Below are positions 8,924 to 18,433 of a stretch of 64,000 nucleotides of DNA, in pieces. The DNA is taken from the NCBI GenBank assembly GCA_035556715.1, contig DATMER010000142.1:1-64000 (forward strand), given 5' to 3'. This DNA is from DATMER01 sp035556715 (GTDB lineage: Bacteria > Acidobacteriota > Thermoanaerobaculia > Multivoradales > UBA5704). A program made the translations under genes and the position numbers. Below the pieces are notes generated by a model. That model saw only the letters and a list, made by a program, of their open reading frames with translations. It did not search any database and was not told where the DNA came from. Within the stretch, counting starts at the first letter, position 1, and the number at the start of each line of letters is the position of its first letter.

Positions 8924-10852
8924 ATGAAACGCTTCGCCCTTCGGCTCATTCTCGGCCTTCTCCTGGCCGCGGTGGCCATCTACCCGCTCTACCTCGTGGC
9001 GGGCAACTGGTACCTGCGCTCGGGCGACCTCGAGCGCCGCCTCAACCGCCGGCCCGAGCGGCTGCTCATCCAGACCGGTTCCGCCTGGACTCTCTGGCCC
9101 GGCGTGATCCACGTGCGGGGCTTCCAGATCCGCAACCAGACGAAGACCGCGCAGTGGTGGGCGTCCGTGGACTCCGGCACCTTCCGTCTGCAACTGCTCG
9201 ACCTCCGCGACCGGGAGCTCGTCATCACCGGGCTGAACGGGACCGGCGTCAGCTTCCGCCTGCGCCGCCGGGTGGATGGACGGAAATGGGCACGCCCTCC
9301 CCGCCTGGCGCTCCAGCCGCCGATCCCCGGGTTGACCAATCCGCCGGCCCGGCCTCCCGAAGTGATCTATCGCCAGCCCGGGAGGCAGGCGCGTGCCCGC
9401 CGCGATCCGTGGCGCATCCGCCTGGCCCAGGTGGACCTCGACTCGGTGCGGGAGATCTGGATCGACGAGTTCCGCTTCGCCGGGGAGGCGCGGATCGCCG
9501 GCGGGTTCGACATGACCATCTGGCGCCGCCTGGCCGTCGATCCGACCCGTCTCCGGATCGTCTCCGGCGGGATCTCCCTCGGAGCGGGTCCGCAGGCCGG
9601 GTCGATCCTCGCTGACGCTTCCGGACAGATCGACGGCGAGATCTCTCCCTACTCTCCGGCCGAGCACCGGGGCTGGAACGTCTTCCGCTTCCTGAGCGGG
9701 CGCGCCGAGGTCGAGGGGACGATCCCGAGCCTGGCGTTCCTGGACGGGTACCTGAGGAAGACCCGGTGGCTCCGGATCGATGCCAAGGACGGCCCCGTGG
9801 CCGTGGACCTGCGGATGCGCCGCGGCCAGATCCTTCCGGAGAGCCGCTTGGAGGCGAAGACGGAGCGGTTGATGGCCTCCACCCTCGAATACCGGGCCGA
9901 AGGACCGGGCCGGGTGGTCTGGGAGGTGCTCCCCGGAGAGGATTCCCGGGTGGCCCTGGCCTTCGATACCTTCCAGGTGACCCGGCGCGGGCAGCGCCAG
10001 CCGCACGTCCGCGGCAAGGATCTGCGCATCGAGGCCGTGAACGGTCCGCCCCGCCTGATCGAGCGCGACCTCTTCACCCCCAGGCGGATCGCGATCGAGA
10101 TGCCTGGGGCCGAGGTGCCCGACCTCTCCTTCTACAACGCGTACCTTCCGCGCGGCTCCGGCCTGGAGCTGACCGGCGGCTCGGGCCGGATGAGCGCCCG
10201 GTTCCGCGCCGCGGCCCCGGACTGGAACGGCACCGGCGACATCCGCCTCGATGCCCGCGGCGTGGCCGGCCGTTTCGAGGGACGGCCCCTGCGGGGAGAC
10301 TTGGCTGTCCGCACGCTCATCCGCGAGGCGGACTTCCGGGGCAAGCGCTTCGACGTGTCCGGGACCAAGCTCGACCTGACCCGGGTCTCCGTCCCGGGGT
10401 CCGGCCTGCCTGGAGGCGACTGGTGGGCGCGGTTGCACCTGGACCAGGCGATCATCGAGCCGGGCGCCCCGGTCTTCCTGCGCGCCAAGGTAGAGAGCAC
10501 GCTCTCCGATCCGCGGCCCATCTTCGCCTTCGTCGCCCCCGAGACCCGCGACCGGGTCCTGCGCTGGGTGGACGACCTCCTGCTCGTTCAGGGCATCGGC
10601 GCCGTGGCGGACGTGGCCGTGGGGGATGGCGCCGTGAGCATCGACGATCTGGCCGTGGCCGGCGGCGAGGCGAGCATCCAGGGGAGGCTCCGCTTCGGAG
10701 GCGCGGGCAAGCAGGGCATCCTCTACGCGAGCTACGGCCGCTGGGATGTGGGCGTCGAGCTGGACGGCGCCCAGCGGGACTGGAAGATCCTGCGTCCGAA
10801 GAAGTGGTTTGCAAACCAGATGGGGGTCGAGGACCGTACCTCAGGACGATGA
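8924..10852 (+). CDS. AsmA/TamB-like membrane-anchored protein
   Basis: 642 residues from ATG 8924; a TTG nine bases earlier is in frame but less likely. One N-terminal transmembrane helix (about residues 4-26) is followed by a long region of repeating beta-strand pattern (for example GSGRMSARFRAAAPDWNGTG), as in AsmA-like proteins that span the periplasm and take part in lipid transport or outer-membrane assembly. Such a protein implies a diderm envelope. Its stop overlaps the DUF1223 gene as ATGA. Confidence 0.6.
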   Translation: MKRFALRLILGLLLAAVAIYPLYLVAGNWYLRSGDLERRLNRRPERLLIQTGSAWTLWPGVIHVRGFQIRNQTKTAQWWASVDSGTFRLQLLDLRDRELVITGLNGTGVSFRLRRRVDGRKWARPPRLALQPPIPGLTNPPARPPEVIYRQPGRQARARRDPWRIRLAQVDLDSVREIWIDEFRFAGEARIAGGFDMTIWRRLAVDPTRLRIVSGGISLGAGPQAGSILADASGQIDGEISPYSPAEHRGWNVFRFLSGRAEVEGTIPSLAFLDGYLRKTRWLRIDAKDGPVAVDLRMRRGQILPESRLEAKTERLMASTLEYRAEGPGRVVWEVLPGEDSRVALAFDTFQVTRRGQRQPHVRGKDLRIEAVNGPPRLIERDLFTPRRIAIEMPGAEVPDLSFYNAYLPRGSGLELTGGSGRMSARFRAAAPDWNGTGDIRLDARGVAGRFEGRPLRGDLAVRTLIREADFRGKRFDVSGTKLDLTRVSVPGSGLPGGDWWARLHLDQAIIEPGAPVFLRAKVESTLSDPRPIFAFVAPETRDRVLRWVDDLLLVQGIGAVADVAVGDGAVSIDDLAVAGGEASIQGRLRFGGAGKQGILYASYGRWDVGVELDGAQRDWKILRPKKWFANQMGVEDRTSGR

Positions 10853-11607
10853 GAACCATGCTCCTCTTCGCGGCCCTCCTGGCACTTTCCGCCCGTCAGG
10901 GCTCTCCCGCGCCCGAAAGCTCTCCGGTGGTGCTTGAGCTGTTCACCTCCCAGGGCTGCTCGAGCTGCCCGCCCGCGGACCGGCTGCTCTCCCGGCTGGC
11001 GAAAGACCCCGGGCTCGGCGAGCGGGTGATCCCCCTGTCCTTCCACGTGGACTACTGGAACTACATCGGCTGGACCGACCCGTTCTCCGCGAAGCGCTGG
11101 TCGGAGCGCCAGCAGGTCTACGCCCGCGCCTTCCGGAGCAACCGGCTGTACACCCCGCAGCTCGTGGTGGCCGGCCGTACCCATCTGAACGGCTCGGACG
11201 AGGCCGGAGCCCGGAAGCGGATCGCGGAGGCCCTGGCCGCCGAGCCCGCCGGCCGGGTGACGCTCGCCGTCGAGCCTCTGGGAGACCGCCTGAAGGTGAA
11301 GGCCGGGGCGAAGCTGGTCCGCGCCATGGAGGGTCCGCTCGACCTCTGGGTCGCGGTCTACGAGAAGGATCTGACCACGAAGGTGGGATCGGGAGAGAAC
11401 GCTTCCAGCACCCTCCACAACGACTACGTGGTGCGGCGGCTGGAGAAGGCGCTGACGCTGCCCGGAACGGTTGGGGCGGACTCGGGCGAGATCGTGCTCG
11501 GTCTGGATAAGCGGTGGAACCGGCGGAATCTCGGAGTCACCGCATTCCTCCAGGACCCCCGGACCATGGCGATCCACGGGGCGGCGGCCGTTTCGGAGCC
11601 GTTCTGA
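10849..11607 (+). CDS. DUF1223 thioredoxin-like secreted protein
   Basis: 252 residues from the ATG at 10849, coupled to the upstream gene by a 4-bp overlap. A short signal peptide (LLFAALLALSA) is followed by VVLELFTSQGCSSCPPADRL, the hallmark opening of DUF1223 with a CxxC thioredoxin-like site. FHVDYWNYIGWTDPF is another conserved block of the family. It is probably a periplasmic thiol-disulfide protein; its partner is unknown. The gene ends exactly where the repeat array begins. Confidence 0.88.
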   Translation: MRTMLLFAALLALSARQGSPAPESSPVVLELFTSQGCSSCPPADRLLSRLAKDPGLGERVIPLSFHVDYWNYIGWTDPFSAKRWSERQQVYARAFRSNRLYTPQLVVAGRTHLNGSDEAGARKRIAEALAAEPAGRVTLAVEPLGDRLKVKAGAKLVRAMEGPLDLWVAVYEKDLTTKVGSGENASSTLHNDYVVRRLEKALTLPGTVGADSGEIVLGLDKRWNRRNLGVTAFLQDPRTMAIHGAAAVSEPF

Positions 11608-11900
11608 GGAAATTCGGAGCGGTCCGGAACTTTTCGGGCCGTTCCGAAACGCTTGGGATTGCTTCCGAGCCGCTCGGAGCCGCTCCCACGGATTCGGAAC
11701 GGCTCGCGAGGATTCAGATCGCGTCCAAACTTTTCAGGACGGCTCGAAAACTTTCCGATCCAATCCCTTGGATTCGGAACGGTCCGCGACTGTTTCGGAA
11801 CCGTTCCAGGCCGCTGGGATCGCTCTGAAGAGTTTCCGATCCCGTCGCAGGATTTTTGAACGGCTCCGAATCTTTCCGGCCCAATCCGAACGCTTCAGAA
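11608..11900 (+). repeat. Degenerate tandem array, about 15 units of about 20 bp
   Basis: The whole gap between two convergent genes is filled by units of 19-21 bp built around TTCGGAACGGCTCCG-like cores. Each unit contains half-sites TTCGGA and TCCGAA that are complementary, so neighbouring units can fold into alternative hairpins. The array touches the DUF1223 stop and ends 4 bp before the anti-sigma stop. No start codon with a ribosome site lies in it, and I read it as non-coding. A related array lies at 47.8/51.4 kb. Confidence 0.75.
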
Positions 11901-11904
11901 TGGC

Positions 11905-12891
11905 TCATCTCACCCGGATCGCGTAGCTCTCCAGATCCACCCGTCTGCCCTCTTCCTCGGCGGAGATCCGGATCGTGTAGGCGCCCGGCTTCAGGGTGCC
12001 CGCGGGCAGAGTGATCCCGAAGTCCTTCGATTCGCTGTCCCGGACAAGGCCGTCGGCGCTCCAGACGGTCTTGCCGGAGGCGTCGGCGATCTCGACCCGG
12101 TGAACACGGTGGGTCTCCTCGTGCCTTGGCGACAGGATCAGGCTCGCGGCCCTGCCGGCAGGCACCTCTTCGGCTTCGGACCCGCCGCGGACCACGTCCT
12201 GCGTCGGGCGCAGGTCCCCGATCCAGGCGTTGATCTGTGGAGTCGGCGCGGCCGGGCCGGCGGAGGCGATGCGGTCGAGCTGCTCCCGCATCTCTTTCTC
12301 CTGCCGGCGGAGGCTCTCGACCTGCGCGCTCAGCTCGGCCATCCGTTCGCGGCCGGCGCCGTCCGGCACCGGAGGAGCGGGAGCCGCCGGCGCCGGGGCT
12401 GACGGCCGGTTCGCCCGGGCGAGCTGCTCCTCCAGGTCGCTGGCGCGGCCCGCGGTCCAGAGCCAGCCGCTCGCCGCAACCAACCCGGCCAGGCCCGCGG
12501 CCAGGGCGGCGGAGCGCCATCGCGGTGCGGCTCTCTCCGCCTTCCTAGCAGACGTAGGGAAAAGGGCGACACGGTCGTCCTCCTCCAGGCGACGGCTCGT
12601 CCGGACCATCTCCAGCTCGGCCGCGCACTGCGGGCAGGTTTCGAGGTGGCGCTCCAGGATGTCGGGGTCGATCCCTTCGGGGGTCTCTCCCCAGGCGAGG
12701 GCGACCAGGGTTTCGGAGGGGATGTGCTGGTCGTAGATCCGCCAGGCTAGGCGGGTCTCTTCCAGGGCTTGACGGCAGTTGGTGCATCCCTCCAGATGCA
12801 CGCGGACCTCTCCCTGTTCCCTCTCGTCGAGGGTGCCGTTCAGGTACCAGGGGAGGAGCTCGGCGACATGATCACAATTGAAAGGATTCAT
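11905..12891 (-). CDS. Anti-sigma factor with two zinc-finger (zf-HC2) motifs
   Basis: 328 residues. The first motif is CDHVAELLPWYLNG...HLEGCTNC (the HxxxCxxC anti-sigma signature) and a second copy ends in HLETCPQC. A transmembrane helix follows at about 127-146, then a coiled-coil region (MAELSAQVESLRRQEKEM) and a C-terminal extracytoplasmic beta domain. Membrane-bound zf-HC2 proteins hold ECF sigma factors inactive until a signal arrives. Its ATG overlaps the sigma gene stop (ATGA). The tandem zinc motifs are uncommon. Confidence 0.85.
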   Translation of the reverse strand: MNPFNCDHVAELLPWYLNGTLDEREQGEVRVHLEGCTNCRQALEETRLAWRIYDQHIPSETLVALAWGETPEGIDPDILERHLETCPQCAAELEMVRTSRRLEEDDRVALFPTSARKAERAAPRWRSAALAAGLAGLVAASGWLWTAGRASDLEEQLARANRPSAPAPAAPAPPVPDGAGRERMAELSAQVESLRRQEKEMREQLDRIASAGPAAPTPQINAWIGDLRPTQDVVRGGSEAEEVPAGRAASLILSPRHEETHRVHRVEIADASGKTVWSADGLVRDSESKDFGITLPAGTLKPGAYTIRISAEEEGRRVDLESYAIRVR

Positions 12892-13529
12892 GGGCGTATC
12901 GTCTCTCCGCCCTTTTTGGGCGTTCGCGCGACGAGTTTGTTACGCCCATGCTCCGCCTTCCCCGGAGGGCCGGCCAGCAGCTCCGCGCGCAGGGTCACGG
13001 CCCGTTCGCGGCAGCGGAGAACACGTACACGGAGGGTGCCTTCGGCGACCTGGAGGCGCTGGCTCATCTCCCTGTAGGAGAGGCCGAGGACGAGCATGCG
13101 CCAGAGCTCGCGGCACTCCTGGGAGGCGCGGTCGAGCACGCGGAGGAGGAGGTCGCGCTCGGCGTGGTCGTCCACCGCCGGGCGCGGTATTCCGCCAACC
13201 CGGCCGGCGGCCCGGCCCTCCTCCTGGTCCACGGCCTCCAGGTCGGTGAACTGCCACTTGCCCTGGGAGCGGATCTGGTCCAGGCAGGTGTGGCAGACGA
13301 CCCGCCAGAGGTAGGTGCGGAGGCTCGACTCGCCGCGGAACTTCCCGTCGCCGAGCAGGCGGGTCACCTCCAGCCGGACGTCCTGGAGGACGTCGTCCCA
13401 GCGGTGGGCCAGACGGCGCTGATAGGGCCAGGCCGCGCGGGCGATCCATCCGTCCATGGTCGCGACGGCGTCCGGATCGCCCCTCAGGAACCTGGCCACC
13501 ATGTCGCGGTCGTCGGCCATGCTGTCCAT
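12888..13529 (-). CDS. ECF-family RNA polymerase sigma factor
   Basis: 213 residues (204 if translation starts at the second Met, 13520). The region 2 part shows WDDVLQDVRLEVTRLL and SLRTYLWRVVCHTCLDQIRS. The region 4 part shows a helix-turn-helix, LVLGLSYREMSQRLQVAEGTLRVRVLRCRE. The basic C-terminal tail beyond region 4 is longer than usual. It is coupled to the anti-sigma gene and divergent from the CHAT lipoprotein gene, which may be a target, although that is only positional evidence. Confidence 0.88.
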   Translation of the reverse strand: MDSMADDRDMVARFLRGDPDAVATMDGWIARAAWPYQRRLAHRWDDVLQDVRLEVTRLLGDGKFRGESSLRTYLWRVVCHTCLDQIRSQGKWQFTDLEAVDQEEGRAAGRVGGIPRPAVDDHAERDLLLRVLDRASQECRELWRMLVLGLSYREMSQRLQVAEGTLRVRVLRCRERAVTLRAELLAGPPGKAEHGRNKLVARTPKKGGETIRP

Positions 13530-13669
13530 CCTATCTCTCTTCCTCTATAAGATAGGCATGATCGGTGAGGGAAGATCGTCGCGCCGAGCGTCCTTTTATA
13601 CACCGGCCGGCGGTCTGCCGGCTCTCTGCTCCTGCCCTGGAGTAGACTGGCTCCAACGAGAGGCGGTCT

Positions 13670-16600
13670 TTGAAGATCCTGCGTGCTCGATCCCGCTATC
13701 CCCTGCCTGCTCTCTGCTCCTGCGCGCTAGCCCTTCTCGGAGGACTTTTAGGAACACTGTGTCTGTCGTGCGCTTCGGCACCCCCGGCTCCTCCCTCCGC
13801 CGTCCCGACCCCCGCAGGACCTGCTCTCCTCGAACAAGGTGTCCCTCAGGAGCGGGAGATCCGCGCAGGGGAGATCCACGAGCACCGGATCGCGGTCCAG
13901 GCCGGAGGCTACGCCCGGGTGATCGTGGGCCAGACCGGGGTGGACGTGGCGGTGCGGCTGGTCGGGCCATTGGGAGAGGAGATCGCGACGGCGGACGGGG
14001 TGGGCGGCAGGAAGGAGCCGGAGCTGCTGTCCTGGATCGCTTCTACGGATGGGGACTTCCGGCTCCTGGTCACTCCGCGCGAGCCGGCCGGGGCTGGTCC
14101 GTACAAGGTGACGCTGGAGGAGCTGCGGTCCTCGACAAAGGGGGATGCCGAGCGGGTGGCTGCCGAGCGGACCACCTCCGAAGCGGACCACTGGCTGGCA
14201 CGGGAGGATGCCGACGCCAAGAGGGAGGCCTTGACCCGCTATGAGAAGGGGCTCGCCCTGTGGCAGTCGGTCGGCGACCGTCGCCGTGAGGTCAAGGCTC
14301 TCAATCAGATCGGTTTGATTCACCGCAGGCTCGGGGAAACGGAGAAGGCGCTGTCCTTGTACGAACGAGCCCTTGCCCTGGCGCGCGAGGCCGGCGACCT
14401 GGCGGGAGAGGCCGAGACGCGCAACAACCTCGGAGTCGCCCGGTACCAGGGAGGCCAGAGCCAGATGGCGATCCAGGACCTCCAGGAATCCCTGCGCCTG
14501 TGGGAGGAGCTCGGGGAGACAGACCAGATCGCCTCGACCGCCTACTCCCTGGGAGCTGTCCAGTACTCATTCAGCGATCTGGAGGGGGCTCTTGCCTCCT
14601 ACGAGCGTGCCCGTGGGATGGGCAGCATGGGTACCCAGGCTCAGATCCTGGCGGGCATCGCTTCGGTTTTCCGGGACCGGGGAGATGTCGACTCCGCGCT
14701 GGGTCTCTACGCGCAGGCACTCGACTTGAGCCGGAAGGCCAACCATCAGACCTCCGAGGCCTCGATTCTGCAGAACCTGGGAAACAGCTATCTGCGCCAG
14801 GGCGAGCTTCAGAAAGCCCTCGACCACTTCACACGGGCGCTCGAGCTGCAGGAGAAGCTGGGCGACAGAGGGAACCAAGCCTGGATTCTCTACTATCTGG
14901 GAGTCACGTCGCTCCACCTCGGCGACGCCGATCAGGCGCTCAAGCACTACAACGCTTCCCTTCAGATCTATCGCGAGACGGGAGGCATGGCCTGGCAGGG
15001 ATACGTGCTGCGGGACATCGGCTGGGCCCACCAGATGCTCGGCGAGCCGCGAGTGGCCCTGGAGCACTACGCCCGCGCTCTCGAGATCGGCAACGAGACG
15101 GGCATTCGCCTCATCGAGGCGGCGGCGCTCCACGGGATGGGACGCGCGCATCTCGACCTCGGGGAACCCGGGGAAGCGGCGCGGCTCTTCGAACGGACCC
15201 TGGATTTCTATCGCGAGACCCAGGATGCCCTGGGGGAGCTCAGCGCGCTGCTGGAGCTGGGGCGGGCTTTTCAGGCCCTCCACGACGAGAAGCGGGCGGC
15301 GGAGAGCTTCCGGCTGGCGCTCGACCTGAGCCGGCAGCGCAAGACCCTGCTGACCGAGGCCGTGGCTCAGGCCGCCCTGGCCCGGCTGAGCCGCGACCAG
15401 GGAGATCTCCAGGAGGCCGCGTCCGCCATTGAGGAGGCTCTGCGGATCATCGAATCCATCCGGCCCAAGGTCGCCAGCCAGTGGCAACGGGTCTCGTTTT
15501 TCGCTTCCCGCCGCGAGTACTATGATTTCTACATTGACGTCCAGATGAGACTGCACGAGCGCGATCCGGCCGGGGGGCACCTGGCGGCGGCGCTGGCGGC
15601 GAGCGAGCGAGCCCGCTCCCGTGCCCTGCTCGACCTGCTCAACGAGGGCCGTATCGATCTCAGACGGGGCATCGACCCGGAGCTGAAACGGAGCGAGGAG
15701 GAGGTCGGCAGACGGCTCTCCCTGCTTCAGGGCCAGCTCCTGGACGACCTCTCCAAGGACGGGAAGCACGCGGCCCGGATCGAGCTGGAGCTGGACCAGG
15801 CCGAAGAAGAGAGGGAGCGGATCGACGGGCAGATCCAGCGGGATTACCCGCACTATGCCGCCTTCTCGACTCCCGCACCGCTGCCGCCGGAGAAGATCCA
15901 GGGATTGCTCGACGAGCACACCGCCTTCCTGCAATATGCCGTAGGCCCGGAGCACTCCTATCTTTTCGTGGTCACGCGGGACAGGCTGGAAGGGTATCGA
16001 TTGCCTGGCGCGAAAGAGCTCGCCGACGAGGTGGACACCCTCCGCGGGTTGCTCCAAGAGCCTGGGCGCCGGTACTTCAGCCGGTACGCCGAAAGCGCGC
16101 ACCGCCTGTACAAGACTCTTCTGGGACCGGCCGAGGCCATGTTGCGGGACAAGAAGCGCCTGATCCTCTCGCCGGACGGCCCGCTCCTCCTGCTCAGCTT
16201 CGAGGCGCTCCTGACCTCACCGGACGTGCCCCAGGCAGGAGGATACGAGAGCCTCTCTTACCTGATCCGTGACAGATCGGTGGCCTATGCGCCTTCCGCC
16301 AGCGTCTTTGCGGAGTTGGGCAGGGCGCCCTCCGCGACCCCTGCCTCCTCGGAGCCGGCCCTCTCCTTCCTGGGCTTCGCGGATCCCGACTATGGGCGCT
16401 GGGCTGACGGCTCGGCCAGCCCAGCGGATGCGGGGCCGATTGCACAGTCCTTTCAGCGCGCCGGCCTCCTCTCGCTGCGGCGGCTTCCAGGCTCGCGCCG
16501 GGAGGTCGAGGAGGCGACGAGCCTGTATCCGCCGGAGCAGTTCCGGCTCTACGTCGATGGGGAGGCGACCGAGGAGAACGTCAAGGACAATCCATACCTG

Positions 16601-17095
16601 CGGCACGCGAGGTGGATTCATTTCGCAGTCCACGGTTTCGTCAACGAGACCCGCCCCGAGTACTCGGGCCTCGTCCTGACGCTGGACGAAGACTCCCGGG
16701 AGGACGGCCTCCTGCAGGTTCACGAAATCTTCAACCTGGAGCTGGACGCGGACCTGGTCGTGCTGTCCGCCTGCGAGACGGCTCTCGGCAAGAACGTGAA
16801 GGGGGAGGGGCTCCTTGGGGTGAGCCGCGCCCTGCTCTATGCCGGGGCGGCCAGCGTCGTGGTGAGCCTGTGGCAGGTGGCGGACAACGCCACCCCTGAG
16901 CTCATGGTCAGCTTCTATCGCCAGTTGTTGCAGAGCGGCGACAAGGCGGAGGCGTTGCGTGTTTCAAAGCTGAAGCTTATCGATGGAGGCACCCACGCCC
17001 ATCCTTATTACTGGGCGCCGTTCATTCTCATCGGTCAACCGGGATCCGGTGTAACGTCTCCGCAAGTAGCCCGCCAGAGAGAAGGAGGATTTTGA
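13670..17095 (+). CDS. Lipoprotein with TPR array and C-terminal CHAT (caspase-like) domain
   Basis: 1141 residues from a TTG preceded by GAGAGG at the right distance. The signal ends in a lipobox (LSCAS). Next come a beta domain at about 55-150, at least nine TPR units at about 180-620, a helical linker, and a CHAT domain at about 720-1120. The catalytic pair is visible: His988 in HFAVHG and Cys1035 in LSACETALG. CHAT proteins are caspase-like proteases linked elsewhere to conflict signalling. The TPRs probably bind a partner or substrate at the membrane. It is divergent from an ECF sigma/anti-sigma pair. Confidence 0.9.
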   Translation: MKILRARSRYPLPALCSCALALLGGLLGTLCLSCASAPPAPPSAVPTPAGPALLEQGVPQEREIRAGEIHEHRIAVQAGGYARVIVGQTGVDVAVRLVGPLGEEIATADGVGGRKEPELLSWIASTDGDFRLLVTPREPAGAGPYKVTLEELRSSTKGDAERVAAERTTSEADHWLAREDADAKREALTRYEKGLALWQSVGDRRREVKALNQIGLIHRRLGETEKALSLYERALALAREAGDLAGEAETRNNLGVARYQGGQSQMAIQDLQESLRLWEELGETDQIASTAYSLGAVQYSFSDLEGALASYERARGMGSMGTQAQILAGIASVFRDRGDVDSALGLYAQALDLSRKANHQTSEASILQNLGNSYLRQGELQKALDHFTRALELQEKLGDRGNQAWILYYLGVTSLHLGDADQALKHYNASLQIYRETGGMAWQGYVLRDIGWAHQMLGEPRVALEHYARALEIGNETGIRLIEAAALHGMGRAHLDLGEPGEAARLFERTLDFYRETQDALGELSALLELGRAFQALHDEKRAAESFRLALDLSRQRKTLLTEAVAQAALARLSRDQGDLQEAASAIEEALRIIESIRPKVASQWQRVSFFASRREYYDFYIDVQMRLHERDPAGGHLAAALAASERARSRALLDLLNEGRIDLRRGIDPELKRSEEEVGRRLSLLQGQLLDDLSKDGKHAARIELELDQAEEERERIDGQIQRDYPHYAAFSTPAPLPPEKIQGLLDEHTAFLQYAVGPEHSYLFVVTRDRLEGYRLPGAKELADEVDTLRGLLQEPGRRYFSRYAESAHRLYKTLLGPAEAMLRDKKRLILSPDGPLLLLSFEALLTSPDVPQAGGYESLSYLIRDRSVAYAPSASVFAELGRAPSATPASSEPALSFLGFADPDYGRWADGSASPADAGPIAQSFQRAGLLSLRRLPGSRREVEEATSLYPPEQFRLYVDGEATEENVKDNPYLRHARWIHFAVHGFVNETRPEYSGLVLTLDEDSREDGLLQVHEIFNLELDADLVVLSACETALGKNVKGEGLLGVSRALLYAGAASVVVSLWQVADNATPELMVSFYRQLLQSGDKAEALRVSKLKLIDGGTHAHPYYWAPFILIGQPGSGVTSPQVARQREGGF

Positions 17096-17144
17096 CGAGC
17101 TTTCCGTGCCTTCCAACGCTGCTTTTTGAGGAGAGGAGATTCAG

Positions 17145-17585
17145 ATGCCCGACCAAGACCAGCCCGGTGTCCACAAACCCGAACATCCCCCTCCAGCACA
17201 GCCGCCGCCGCCCGGCTCCGTGCCGGCCGCGGCAATCGCCCTCGTCTCCGAGGTTGCAACGTTTCTGGCACTGACGGCCGGCCGGGTTGACCTGGCCTTC
17301 TGGGCGGCGGTCGTTGGCTTGGTCGCCACCATCGTGCTCCTCCTCCTGCTTCTCCGAGGGCAGGATGTGGCTCCGCTCGTGGGACCCATACCGGGCCCGC
17401 CGCCGCGGCTCCCGGCGGCTCTTGCTCTCGTCTTTGCGGCAGCCACGTTCCTGGCCCTGTTGTCCGATCGCCCCGGCCTGGCGCACGCACTTTCGGTCGT
17501 CGCCGCGATCGCCGCGGGTGTGACCCTCGTCCTGCTTCTCCGGGGGCGGGGTGCGCCTGCCGCGAGACCCGGGGCGAGACGGTAA
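17145..17585 (+). CDS. Small membrane protein with four hydrophobic helices
   Basis: 146 residues with GAGGAGAGGAG upstream of the ATG at 17145. After a Pro-rich cytoplasmic-like N-terminus (about 1-25), four hydrophobic helices are visible at about 26-45, 50-70, 87-105 and 112-131, as two similar helix pairs. No motif suggests a function. It lies 49 bp after the CHAT gene on the same strand and is closed by a strong terminator, so it may be the last gene of that transcription unit. Confidence 0.7.
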   Translation: MPDQDQPGVHKPEHPPPAQPPPPGSVPAAAIALVSEVATFLALTAGRVDLAFWAAVVGLVATIVLLLLLLRGQDVAPLVGPIPGPPPRLPAALALVFAAATFLALLSDRPGLAHALSVVAAIAAGVTLVLLLRGRGAPAARPGARR

Positions 17586-17610
17586 GAGCGCCCCTCCGGC
17601 AACATCCCCC

Positions 17611-17640
17611 AAGCCCCCGGCGGAATCCCGCCGGGGGCTT
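17611..17640 (+). terminator. Strong intrinsic terminator-like hairpin
   Basis: AAGCCCCCGGCG (17611-17622) pairs perfectly with CGCCGGGGGCTT (17629-17640). One more G-C pair leaves a 4-base loop. The following CTCTATACTT is only moderately T-rich. It separates the CHAT/membrane protein unit from the SIMPL gene. Confidence 0.75.
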
Positions 17641-17671
17641 CTCTATACTTGGGGGCCGGAAAGGAGGCGTG

Positions 17672-18433
17672 ATGAAGAAGAACAGCATTGCCTTGACCCT
17701 CGCCCTGACCCTCGCTTTGACCCTGACGTCCTTCCCCCTGGCCGCCCACGAGGAGACCGCGAACACTCCGGTCGTTCCGATCCTCAGCGTCCAGGCCAAC
17801 GGCGAGGCGCGGGTCGCCCCCGACGAAGCCACGGTCCGTCTCGGGGTCCTCGCCCAGGCTCCCACGGCCCGGGCGGCCATGGACGAGTCCAACCGCTCGG
17901 CCAACGCCATCCTGGAGGCCATCCGCAAGCTCGGCGTCCGCGCGGAGGATATCCAGACCTCCGAGCTGAACCTCAACCCGGTCTACGCCAACGTCCCCGA
18001 GAGCCGGGGAGGCGAGCCGCGCATCTCCGGATACCAGGCCACGAACGTCGTCTCCGTCCGCCTGGAGAAGCTGGACCAGGTCGGCCCCGTGGTCGACGCC
18101 GGCCTCGCCGCCGGGGCCAACCGGCTCGACGGCGTCCTCTTCGGTCTGCGCAATGACGAGGCCGCCCGCGCCACCGCCCTGACCCGGGCCGCCGCGGCCG
18201 GCCAGATCAAGGCTCAAACGCTCGCCAAAGCCCTGCGCGTGCGCCTGGTCGAGATCGTGGAGGTCGTCGAAGGGGGCGTCACCGTCTTCCAGCCGCCCAT
18301 GTACCGGAGGCAGGCCATGGCCATGGAGATGAGCACGGCCGACACCCCGGTCTCCGCTGGCCAGGTGGGGATCGACGCCAGCGTCACGCTGCGCTACCGG
18401 ATCGAGCCCTGCCCCGCGCAAGGGTGCCCGTGA
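17672..18433 (+). CDS. SIMPL (DUF541) domain secreted protein
   Basis: 253 residues from ATG 17672, with AAGGAGG ending 4 bases upstream; the GTG one codon earlier is too close to that site. The signal peptide (about 1-26) contains repeated LTLA units. The mature protein begins ILSVQANGEARVAPDEATV, the typical SIMPL opening, followed by ISGYQATNVVSVRLEKLDQV. SIMPL proteins are periplasmic or outer-membrane oligomers of unclear role. The stop overlaps the cupin start as GTGA. Confidence 0.88.
   Translation: MKKNSIALTLALTLALTLTSFPLAAHEETANTPVVPILSVQANGEARVAPDEATVRLGVLAQAPTARAAMDESNRSANAILEAIRKLGVRAEDIQTSELNLNPVYANVPESRGGEPRISGYQATNVVSVRLEKLDQVGPVVDAGLAAGANRLDGVLFGLRNDEAARATALTRAAAAGQIKAQTLAKALRVRLVEIVEVVEGGVTVFQPPMYRRQAMAMEMSTADTPVSAGQVGIDASVTLRYRIEPCPAQGCP

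Noticed and set aside
17644..17649. TATACT after the terminator as promoter of the SIMPL gene
   Set aside because: No -35 at a suitable distance because that position lies in the terminator stem; possible but unsupported.
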